Shown here one piece after another: positions 7,353-12,422 of a stretch of 12,422 nucleotides of DNA; position 1 is the first letter of the stretch; each line of letters begins with the position of its first letter. The position numbers and the translations under genes are program-made. The notes under the pieces are model-generated. The model worked only from the letters and a program-made list of their open reading frames with translations. It was not told where the DNA came from and did no database searches. The DNA comes from an uncultured Thermoplasmata archaeon (GTDB lineage Archaea; Thermoplasmatota; Thermoplasmata; Methanomassiliicoccales; Methanomethylophilaceae): NCBI GenBank assembly GCA_946545675.1, contig CAMNNR010000024.1:1-12422 (forward strand), given 5' to 3'.

Positions 7353-7368
7353 GCCGGGGCAACCCGGC
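7353..7368. terminator. Hairpin with GCAA tetraloop between convergent genes
   Basis: GCCGGG-GCAA-CCCGGC forms a 6-bp GC stem closed by a GNRA tetraloop in the plus-strand RNA, starting 9 nt after the pyrophosphatase stop. A pyrimidine-rich stretch (ATCTTCTCATTC) follows. The minus-strand MFS gene stops 6 nt on the other side, so one hairpin may serve both transcripts. Confidence 0.6.
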
Positions 7369-7374
7369 ATCTTC

Positions 7375-8610
7375 TCATTCTATATCCTGGCCGGCGGGAG
7401 TTCCGTCGAGCTGTTTTATGCTTCCCTGCGAACGCATGACTATCAGCATCAGGACGAAGTAGACCGTGCATCCTGCCATGCCGATGCAGCCGAGACCGAA
7501 GATGTAGGTGGGCCACGGCAGAGTGGCGCACATCATACCGATTGTACCCACAATGAAGAACATGGCGTTGATCATGGATGATAGGGTCCCGCTGTCCCCC
7601 GGATGACTCCTCATCAGCACCCCCATTCCCCACGGACGTACGGTGGTGGATGCACCGAGGATCAGGATAAAAGCGGCCAGGAACAGATAGGGCGAGAGAT
7701 GGGACACTGTCAGCAGCATGATCGAACCCACCAGTCCCATGCATAGGTAGAGGGGGATGACCCTGCGGTTGACGATGTTCGCTGTGAGCTTCCCCAACAG
7801 TACGGAGATCAGCATACCCCCTATGATGGCCGATGCGAGCATCAGGGAATATTGGGTCCCAGTGAATCCGAAGGTCCCTTCATAGATGTAGGATGAAACC
7901 GAAAGGTACCCCATGAAAGGCATGTTCATCATGCATATCATGACCATGAAAAGCATGAACACGCGGTTAGATGCGATGGTCTTCATGCCCTTGACCATCA
8001 TGCCGAGGCCACCCGTGACACGTTCTTCGTCAGGGAGGGTCTCATCGATGAAAAGCGAGAGTGCTAGACATAGGGTTGCGAAGGCTGCGGGTGCAAGGAA
8101 TGTGGACCTCCATCCGTATGCGTCGATGAGGAACGAACCGAGGATCGGAGCGACAACAGGCCCGGCAACACCGATAATCGCATTGATACGGAGGACACGG
8201 GTCATGGCAGGGCCGTAAAACGAATCCTTGATGAACGCGGTGGAAATGGTCAGGATGCCCCCGGAACCGATCGCCTGCATGACCCTGAGGAATATCAGTG
8301 AATAGATATCCGCGACGAAAGCCGCCGCGAAGAATGCGATGATGTATTCCACGAGACATCCGACGAGCAGCCACTTCCTCCCATACTTGTCGCTGAGCGG
8401 ACCCATCACAAGCATCGATATGGCCAGAGGGAACATGTAACCGTAGAGGGTCATGTTCATCATGACCGCATCCGTCCCCAGATCGGATACCATGGTGCTG
8501 AGGGCGGGAAGATACATATCCGTGGATATCGGGGCGAATATGCACAGCATTATTATTAGGGCGAGAAAGGTCCCAGGAGATAATCTGGATTGATGTACAG
8601 GTTCGCGCAC
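7375..8610 (-). CDS. MFS multidrug efflux transporter, Bcr/CflA-like (DHA1 family)
   Basis: This 411-residue polytopic membrane protein has about 12 hydrophobic segments and is expected to export drugs or metabolites by proton antiport. Family hallmarks are DMYLPAL in helix 1 (31-37), motif A GPLSDKYGRK in the first cytoplasmic loop (70-79), an arginine in helix 4 (LRVMQAIG, Arg109), and the antiporter motif C-like GVAGPVVAPILG in helix 5 (147-158). DMYLPAL is typical of the Bcr/CflA branch. The start is GTG at 8610: an in-frame TGA lies four codons upstream, and the next ATG (residue 21) would cut into helix 1. The stop is TGA at 7375. It is monocistronic and divergent from the small flavin-binding gene, with an inverted repeat in its short leader. 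The actual substrate is unknown. Confidence 0.93.
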   Translation of the reverse strand: MREPVHQSRLSPGTFLALIIMLCIFAPISTDMYLPALSTMVSDLGTDAVMMNMTLYGYMFPLAISMLVMGPLSDKYGRKWLLVGCLVEYIIAFFAAAFVADIYSLIFLRVMQAIGSGGILTISTAFIKDSFYGPAMTRVLRINAIIGVAGPVVAPILGSFLIDAYGWRSTFLAPAAFATLCLALSLFIDETLPDEERVTGGLGMMVKGMKTIASNRVFMLFMVMICMMNMPFMGYLSVSSYIYEGTFGFTGTQYSLMLASAIIGGMLISVLLGKLTANIVNRRVIPLYLCMGLVGSIMLLTVSHLSPYLFLAAFILILGASTTVRPWGMGVLMRSHPGDSGTLSSMINAMFFIVGTIGMMCATLPWPTYIFGLGCIGMAGCTVYFVLMLIVMRSQGSIKQLDGTPAGQDIE

Positions 8611-8611
8611 G

Positions 8612-8627
8612 GTATCAGTTCAGATAC
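8612..8627. promoter_or_regulatory. Inverted repeat in the leader of the MFS gene
   Basis: GTATC (8612-8616) and GATAC (8623-8627) form a near-palindrome (six of eight pairs match) directly before the GTG start and downstream of the TATA box. This position would let a bound repressor block transcription, or a short RNA hairpin affect the start. Efflux genes are often controlled this way; here it is inference. Confidence 0.35.
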
Positions 8628-8651
8628 GGATAATACGCATTTGTATTTCAA

Positions 8652-8661
8652 TTTTATAAAA
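8652..8661 (-). promoter_or_regulatory. TATA box of the MFS gene
   Basis: TTTTATAAAA-type sequence on the minus strand, centred about 46 nt before the GTG at 8610. Normal spacing predicts a leader of about 20 nt. The leader has no strong Shine-Dalgarno motif. Confidence 0.5.
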
Positions 8662-8696
8662 AAGGATTGGATTGAATAAACTATATTAGAACATCC

Positions 8697-8704
8697 TTTA
8701 TATT
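8697..8704 (+). promoter_or_regulatory. TATA box of the flavin-binding protein gene
   Basis: TTTATATT is centred about 26 nt before the ATG at 8727, and no Shine-Dalgarno motif lies between. A leaderless transcript is predicted. Confidence 0.6.
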
Positions 8705-8726
8705 CACAGAGAACAATCGTTAATTC

Positions 8727-9143
8727 ATGTCGACAATAACCCCCTACATCAAGTCCCTGTTCGAGCAACATGCAAACGGCGCTAGATTCTTCGCATTAGC
8801 CACCTCTTCCAAGAAATGCATCCCCAACGTGGTGCCGATCGGATTCCTGTGGGTCGCCAATGACGAGGAAATCTGGGTCATTGACAACTATCTCAACAAG
8901 ACCCTCAAGAACATCAAAGAGAATCCTGTTGCTTCCGTATATGCCATGGGCGGGGAGACCGGCAAGGAATGCGTGCAGCTCAAAGGGAAATGCACCTACT
9001 TCACCAGCGGGGAGGATTACGAGGCGGCCAAGGAGATGGCCCACAAGAAGAACCCCGGATATCCTGCAAAAGGTCTCCTGAAGATCAAGGTGGAGTGTGC
9101 TTTCGACACCACTCCCGGACCCAGCGCCGGAAAAAGGATCTGA
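8727..9143 (+). CDS. FMN-binding split-barrel protein (pyridoxamine 5'-phosphate oxidase-like)
   Basis: This small 138-residue cytoplasmic protein belongs to the pyridoxamine-phosphate-oxidase-like flavin-binding superfamily. Recognisable parts are the first barrel strands (FALATSSKK through VVPIGFLWV, 22-43), the NKTLKNIKENPVASVY segment (57-72) that in relatives contacts FMN, and the C-terminal strand ending DTTPGPSAGKRI (127-138), which matches the conserved tPGpdAGk-type ending of this subgroup. It is too short to be a true PdxH and more likely acts as a flavin- or F420-dependent reductase or cofactor-binding protein. Which of these cannot be decided here. It is monocistronic, apparently leaderless, and ends two bases before a hairpin shared with the convergent DUF1638 gene. 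Confidence 0.88.
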   Translation: MSTITPYIKSLFEQHANGARFFALATSSKKCIPNVVPIGFLWVANDEEIWVIDNYLNKTLKNIKENPVASVYAMGGETGKECVQLKGKCTYFTSGEDYEAAKEMAHKKNPGYPAKGLLKIKVECAFDTTPGPSAGKRI

Positions 9144-9144
9144 A

Positions 9145-9166
9145 GGGTACGGAGTGATCCGCACCC
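9145..9166. terminator. Hairpin with GTGA tetraloop between convergent genes
   Basis: GGGT-A-CGGA-GTGA-TCCG-C-ACCC forms two 4-bp stems with one A/C mismatch and a GNRA-type loop (GUGA) in the plus-strand RNA. It begins one base after the stop of the flavin-binding gene. The DUF1638 gene ends 26 nt away on the other strand, so the hairpin may serve both. Confidence 0.55.
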
Positions 9167-9192
9167 CTCAAACCCATTAATTCGTCTTAGTC

Positions 9193-10035
9193 TCAGGCTG
9201 GCATGTGGCTCTTGCAGTCCGCATAGATCGCTTCTGCGGTACTGAGGGTGAGCCAACCGTCCTCTATCTGAATAGGTTTGAGATTGAGCATCTTTCCGAT
9301 TTCGTCGGCACGTTTGTCCATGTCGAGGTCGGGATCGAGTCCGGTGTCCATCTTGAGCAGATTCTCGTAATGACCCACTTCGAACATCCAACGCATGAAA
9401 TCCATCTGATTGTGGATGCCAAGATCCGCAAGGGTCTCCTTGGGGATGCTCTCGAGGGCTTTGGCGGAATCGCCTGCCATTACAAAGACCTCCCAGTTGT
9501 TGGCGATTGCGGGGGTCAGGAAGAATATCCCGGTGTACCTCTTGATGAATCTGTTGTAATTGGTGGATCCGCCGATGGCAACGGCGACGCAGTCATCGCA
9601 TACCTTGCCGTCGTCTCCGCGGAAGACGGAGGTGGGTTTCAATCCCTCTTTCCTTGCCCACTCGACGATATCCCAGCCGAAGTTGCCGCAGATGCCATAA
9701 TAAAGACCCACTGCGTCGACAAGGGGTTGGATGTCCCTGACCTGCTGGGTTATGTGATCTTTCAGTTTGGGAGGTTCTGCATGCAGTGCCAGATCGTTGC
9801 ATTTGATGACTACGTTGTATATGCTGCGGTCGAATTCCATCCTGCCCTGGTCAAAAGCCTCTTCAGGCAGGTATTCGAACTCGATTCCGCGCTTCTTCAT
9901 CTTGTCATGAGTCAACGCGCTGAATCTGTTCTGCAGCAGAACAATCCTATCGATATCTCTGTCCTTCTTAAGACTGTACAGGAGTTCGTCTTCCAGCATA
10001 GGGCACAGGATGATTCCGAGTACGCCTTTTACCAT
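9193..10035 (-). CDS. DUF1638 family protein
   Basis: This 280-residue soluble protein resembles the uncharacterised DUF1638 family, found in methanogens and some bacteria. Family-like motifs in order are an N-terminal strand with ILCPMLEDEL (9-18), LYYGICGNFGWD (111-122), DDCVAVAIGGSTNY (147-160) and GIFFLTPAIANNW (169-181). Five cysteines (11, 79, 116, 146, 149) and several acidic residues within these motifs could form a metal or cofactor site, but this is speculation. DUF1638 genes have been noted near corrinoid methyltransferase genes in methanogens; none is visible here. Its ATG at 10035 has a palindromic TATA box about 26-30 nt upstream and no Shine-Dalgarno, so it is probably leaderless and transcribed apart from the upstream channel gene. 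The function is unknown. Confidence 0.85.
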   Translation of the reverse strand: MVKGVLGIILCPMLEDELLYSLKKDRDIDRIVLLQNRFSALTHDKMKKRGIEFEYLPEEAFDQGRMEFDRSIYNVVIKCNDLALHAEPPKLKDHITQQVRDIQPLVDAVGLYYGICGNFGWDIVEWARKEGLKPTSVFRGDDGKVCDDCVAVAIGGSTNYNRFIKRYTGIFFLTPAIANNWEVFVMAGDSAKALESIPKETLADLGIHNQMDFMRWMFEVGHYENLLKMDTGLDPDLDMDKRADEIGKMLNLKPIQIEDGWLTLSTAEAIYADCKSHMPA

Positions 10036-10057
10036 GAAGATTAATATTGATTACCTA

Positions 10058-10072
10058 CTATAAATTTTATAG
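10058..10072 (-). promoter_or_regulatory. Palindromic TATA box of the DUF1638 gene
   Basis: CTATAAA-T-TTTATAG is a perfect 7+1+7 palindrome. On the minus strand its downstream half (TTTATAG) is about 26 nt from the ATG at 10035, predicting a leaderless mRNA. The symmetry could also suit a dimeric repressor, or arise because TATA boxes are near-palindromic. Confidence 0.55.
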
Positions 10073-10077
10073 TTGAA

Positions 10078-10107
10078 ACGGTGCCAGGGTGTGACCCCCG
10101 GCACCGT
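10078..10107 (-). terminator. Hairpin after the mechanosensitive-channel operon
   Basis: ACGGTGCC and GGCACCGT form an 8-bp stem. An inner GGG/CCC pairing follows after one A/C mismatch, around a 6-nt loop. It starts 19 nt past the channel gene stop and is followed on the minus strand by TTTC and the DUF1638 TATA box. It probably separates the two transcription units. Confidence 0.65.
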
Positions 10108-10126
10108 GAAAAGGTGCCTAATAGGT

Positions 10127-11161
10127 TTAGTTCTGGTCGAGCTCGAGATCCTTGGAAGCTTCCCTCTGCTCCTCAGCGAACACCCTGGCCTCGAAGTTGG
10201 CACGGGTGGCGTTGTCCGATTTCTCGAAGCTGACAGGCTGGTTGATAGTGACCTGCGGGAAGGGGATGTTGATTCCGTTGTTGTCGAACAGGATCTTGAA
10301 CTCACGGTTCATGGCCCTCTGGACCACGAAGAGGTCCTCCTCCTTACAGTCCGCAAGGAACAGAAGGTTGACACTGGAGTCACCGAGACTGTCGACACCC
10401 TTGTAGAAGGGGCCGTTGATGATCTGGGGGATGTTCTCCTTGATCTTATCGAGATTATCCCTTATGATCAGTTCTATGCGGGGGAGGTCGTCCCCGTACT
10501 CCACGCTGATGTAACACAACGCGACCGAGGTCCTCTTGGACTGGTTTATGACTGTGGAGATCTTGGAGTTGTTGACTATCTTGATGTTCCCGCGGTAGTC
10601 GACCAGTTTGGTGGTCCTCATTCCGATCTCAATCACGGTACCCCTCCATCCGTCGATGACCACGATGTCGCCGACCTCGAAGTCGTTCTCGAAGACCATG
10701 AACAGTCCGGCGATGATGTCTGCGATGAGACTCTGGGCACCGAGACCGATGATCAGGGAGAGGATACCTGCAGAGGCGATGAGGGTTGTAGTGTTGACTC
10801 CCCATGCCGAGAGACAGAAGAGGATGGCCACGATGAAGATCACGTACTTGAGCAGGCTCTTCAGGAGCTTGACAGAGGTGACCATCGCCTTGCTTCCCTT
10901 GGCGAAATGCTCGAGTGCGATCTGGGCCACGAAGTTGAGCACCCATGCGAGGAACAGGATGGTGATACACCTGATGACGGGGGGAACACAGCGGACGAGG
11001 CCGTTCAGGGCCTCGTTGCCGAACAGGTTCTTATTGAACACCGAATCGGGCCCGTATATGTCGTTTGCGAATACCCATGTAAGTACTGTGAACACCGCGA
11101 GAACGATGACCAGTACCACCCTGGGGGTTTTCAGTTCGTTTATGGTTATTGCCTTTGTCAT
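10127..11161 (-). CDS. mscS: MscS-family mechanosensitive channel
   Basis: This 344-residue small-conductance-type mechanosensitive channel opens under membrane tension to release solutes in osmotic downshock. With the ATG at 11161, hydrophobic segments lie near 14-32, 60-82 and 102-120. The pore helix at about 124-159 carries the Gly/Ala-rich pattern of MscS (IASAGILSLIIGLGAQSLIAD). It leads into FEVGDIVVIDGWRGTVIEIG (from 161), the start of the conserved cytoplasmic beta domain. Length is modestly above the 286 residues of E. coli MscS because of an extra N-terminal helix and a charged C-terminal tail. I chose ATG 11161 because AAAGGTG lies just before it; an upstream in-frame GTG (11170) is actually part of that motif. 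It is the last gene of a three-gene envelope operon, 13 nt after its neighbour. Confidence 0.95.
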   Translation of the reverse strand: MTKAITINELKTPRVVLVIVLAVFTVLTWVFANDIYGPDSVFNKNLFGNEALNGLVRCVPPVIRCITILFLAWVLNFVAQIALEHFAKGSKAMVTSVKLLKSLLKYVIFIVAILFCLSAWGVNTTTLIASAGILSLIIGLGAQSLIADIIAGLFMVFENDFEVGDIVVIDGWRGTVIEIGMRTTKLVDYRGNIKIVNNSKISTVINQSKRTSVALCYISVEYGDDLPRIELIIRDNLDKIKENIPQIINGPFYKGVDSLGDSSVNLLFLADCKEEDLFVVQRAMNREFKILFDNNGINIPFPQVTINQPVSFEKSDNATRANFEARVFAEEQREASKDLELDQN

Positions 11162-11167
11162 TTTTGA

Positions 11168-11174
11168 CACCTTT
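11168..11174 (-). promoter_or_regulatory. Shine-Dalgarno AAAGGTG that decides the channel start
   Basis: AAAGGTG on the minus strand ends 6 nt before the ATG at 11161, in the 13-nt gap after the preceding stop. It contains the GTG that would otherwise be taken as a start at 11170, so the ATG is preferred. Confidence 0.7.
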
Positions 11175-12107
11175 TCATATGTAAACGGTTTCGCTGAGCG
11201 AACCCGGCTGCCCGCCGGACACCTCCCAGGTAACTGTAAGGGTACCTGAGAGGGGAGCGGTTATCTGTGCCGGAATCGCGCTGTCTGGGATGAATATCCT
11301 CTGCTCGTCGGTGGGACTGCCCGCGAACTGGCAGACGAAGTACTGGCCCTCGAACTCCAGGTCGGCGGAGAACTGCGAGCACACGTTGCCCCTGTCGATG
11401 ACGGCGAGGCGGAACTTGAAGTAACCTCCGGGGTTGTTGGGATCGTCGGTATTGCGGTCCGTACCGTTGTAGTTCTTGGCACTGAGCAGCTTGACTATCG
11501 GGGTACCGTCGTAGGTTCCGAGTGTGGATACCGTGTGGGCCGAACCCGCGACTACTCCATCGACAATGACGGTTATCTCGTAGGTGGTACCGGGCACCAG
11601 GTTCTGGATGATGCCGGACAGCGACGTATCCAAGGGTATTTCCTGTATCACCTCCGATCCTTCCCGGACCGTAAGCAACTTTTTCCCGTCTGGCACTTGT
11701 TCGAAAATAACGGAGTAATGGATCTCTGTATCGGCAGGGACCAGTTCCACCTCGCAGTATATCGCATACCCGGGCTGCACCCCGGAGACTCCGAAGGCCT
11801 CGGCGATTTCGCCCATGAACGGGTCGAAGAACTCACCAAAGGGGGATTCATCCAGGACCACGGCCATGGCAACCAGGGATACCACCACGAAGGTCGAAGC
11901 TATCTTCTGGACGTCGAAATCGCTGGAGAAGCGGACGTTAGAGGTGGAACCCGAGGTATCAGCCGGCGGTTCGTCCTCGCCGAACTCTTTTGCTGACGGG
12001 TTAGTACGGACGACCTCATACTCGTTATAGGGCACATCGTCGTTGGTGTACCTGACCTCGGGTATCGCATCGTCGTTGGTGTAACGTATCTCGTTGCTGT
12101 CCCTCAC
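11175..12107 (-). CDS. Single-pass membrane protein with fibronectin-III-like ectodomain
   Basis: I recognise no named family for this 310-residue protein. The first 68 residues are polar and acidic and include a tandem repeat E-[IV]-RYTNDD (6-13 and 17-24). One hydrophobic segment at about 69-85 spans the membrane. The rest is beta-rich: about 114-197 resembles a fibronectin type III fold, with LVPGTTYEITVIVDG as the typical F/G-strand region. A second beta-sandwich-like domain follows (202-310) with cysteines at 243 and 259. The start is GTG at 12107, overlapping the upstream TGA as GTGA, with GGAGG 8 nt before it. The frame stays open further upstream, but that part only overlaps the preceding gene and looks non-coding. 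A cell-surface role is inferred from topology and the neighbouring repeat protein; the function is unknown. Confidence 0.85.
   Translation of the reverse strand: MRDSNEIRYTNDDAIPEVRYTNDDVPYNEYEVVRTNPSAKEFGEDEPPADTSGSTSNVRFSSDFDVQKIASTFVVVSLVAMAVVLDESPFGEFFDPFMGEIAEAFGVSGVQPGYAIYCEVELVPADTEIHYSVIFEQVPDGKKLLTVREGSEVIQEIPLDTSLSGIIQNLVPGTTYEITVIVDGVVAGSAHTVSTLGTYDGTPIVKLLSAKNYNGTDRNTDDPNNPGGYFKFRLAVIDRGNVCSQFSADLEFEGQYFVCQFAGSPTDEQRIFIPDSAIPAQITAPLSGTLTVTWEVSGGQPGSLSETVYI
12036..12092 (-). repeat. Tandem 33-bp-period repeat encoding E-[IV]-RYTNDD
   Basis: Two 24-bp copies (12036-12059 and 12069-12092) share an identical 15-base stretch and encode EVRYTNDD and EIRYTNDD. They lie in the predicted cytoplasmic tail of the single-pass membrane protein. 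A weaker third echo (NEYEVVRTN) follows. This suggests a short repeated binding or modification motif, or recent slippage. Confidence 0.7.
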
Positions 12108-12422
12108 TGCTGCTCCCTCCCGGTCTCGGACCATATGGCATAAAGTTTGATGAAATGGATGCTGCCCAGTGCGGAGATGTCGGAATCCGCGGGTATGGGG
12201 TCGCTGCCATCGGCCTTCCTGGACCATCCTGCGAACTTGTATCCATCCCTGCTGAATCCGCTGGCAGGCATGCTGCCCTCTCCGTCACCGAAGAATATGA
12301 TGGCAGGGGTCTTCCCGGTTCCGCCGTTGGCATCGTAGCGCACGATGCGGAGATAGTAAATCGCGAGCAGGATTATCACGACGGCCACGAGGATGTAGAG
12401 GGATACGTCGTAGTAGCTGTGG
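12104..12422 (-). CDS. Membrane protein with InlB-type (Listeria/Bacteroides) repeat, N-terminus outside window
   Basis: The open frame continues to the right edge, so only the last 105 codons are visible. Just inside the edge is a hydrophobic stretch (VSLYILVAVVIILLAIYYL) that should cross the membrane. It is followed at once by one InlB B-repeat-like unit: VRYDANGG, then LP-like MPASGFSRDGYKFAGWS, a variable acidic loop, and LYAIW. Such repeats are beta-grasp modules of surface proteins and are common in gut bacteria and gut methanogens. The stop overlaps the next gene (GTGA). A GTG at 12388 exists, but it would fall in the middle of the membrane segment, so the true start probably lies outside. 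A role in surface interaction is inferred. Confidence 0.82.
   Translation of the reverse strand, partial: HSYYDVSLYILVAVVIILLAIYYLRIVRYDANGGTGKTPAIIFFGDGEGSMPASGFSRDGYKFAGWSRKADGSDPIPADSDISALGSIHFIKLYAIWSETGREQQ
12116..12120 (-). promoter_or_regulatory. Shine-Dalgarno GGAGG for the fibronectin-like protein
   Basis: GGAGG on the minus strand lies 8 nt before the GTG at 12107, inside the end of the upstream gene. It supports the GTGA-overlap start over the longer open frame reaching 12227. Confidence 0.75.

Noticed and set aside
9205..10044. Plus-strand open frame of 279 codons opposite the DUF1638 gene
   Set aside because: The minus strand carries recognisable family motifs and a promoter. 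The plus-strand frame spans almost the same interval and shows none.
10073..11167. Long plus-strand open frame (364 codons) opposite the MscS gene
   Set aside because: It mirrors a clear MscS gene. The predicted protein is acidic, Asp/Glu/His-rich and low in complexity, as expected of an antisense shadow, and resembles no family.
11162..11170. GTG at 11170 as start of the MscS gene
   Set aside because: It lies inside the AAAGGTG Shine-Dalgarno motif that serves the ATG at 11161.
12108..12227. Upstream extension of the fibronectin-like protein to 12227
   Set aside because: The extra 40 residues overlap the InlB-repeat gene in another frame and look non-coding. The GTG at 12107 has a good Shine-Dalgarno and a GTGA overlap.
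1..12422. Search for CRISPR arrays, insertion sequences, tRNA and rRNA genes
   Set aside because: No regularly spaced repeats, transposase-like protein, cloverleaf-like segment or rRNA-like stretch was noticed on either strand by eye.

Overview
The window looks like chromosomal DNA from a methanogen-related archaeon, most likely gut-associated Methanomassiliicoccales (Methanomethylophilus-like). This is inference from combined signs. TATA boxes sit about 26 nt upstream of start codons. Operon-internal genes have Shine-Dalgarno motifs matching an archaeal 16S tail. There is a DUF1638 protein, a Listeria/Bacteroides (InlB-type) repeat surface protein, and mid-50s GC. All 11 visible stop codons are TGA (9) or TAA (2), none TAG, as expected in a lineage that reads TAG as pyrrolysine. 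No rRNA, tRNA, CRISPR array or insertion sequence was seen.

Layout. 1-3568 (minus): a two-gene ABC exporter operon whose subunits have complementary degenerate ATP-site motifs, so they should form an asymmetric heterodimer of the TM287/288 type; the second gene runs off the left edge. 3706-6624 (minus): a three-gene importer of the nitrate/sulfonate/taurine class, in order binding protein, permease, ATPase. The binding protein is the most striking item: its motifs are in circularly permuted order. 6625-6815: a divergent intergenic region with two promoters and two perfect palindromes. 6816-7343 (plus): family I inorganic pyrophosphatase. 7375-8610 (minus): a Bcr/CflA-type MFS efflux protein, convergent with the pyrophosphatase gene. 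8727-9143 (plus): a small FMN-binding split-barrel protein. 9193-10035 (minus): a DUF1638 protein. 10127-12422 (minus): an operon of an InlB-repeat membrane protein (partial), a single-pass protein with a fibronectin-III-like ectodomain, and an MscS-type mechanosensitive channel.

How it works together. Two transport operons (export and import) are followed by housekeeping and redox genes and a cell-envelope operon. Genes that begin a transcript mostly appear leaderless, with the TATA box 25-30 nt before the start codon. Genes inside operons have a clear Shine-Dalgarno motif, often overlapping the preceding stop codon. Most transcript 3' ends carry a strong GC-rich hairpin within about 30 nt of the stop, and at the two convergent junctions one hairpin may serve both strands. 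The importer substrate cannot be read from the sequence; a sulfonate such as coenzyme M is an attractive but untested possibility.
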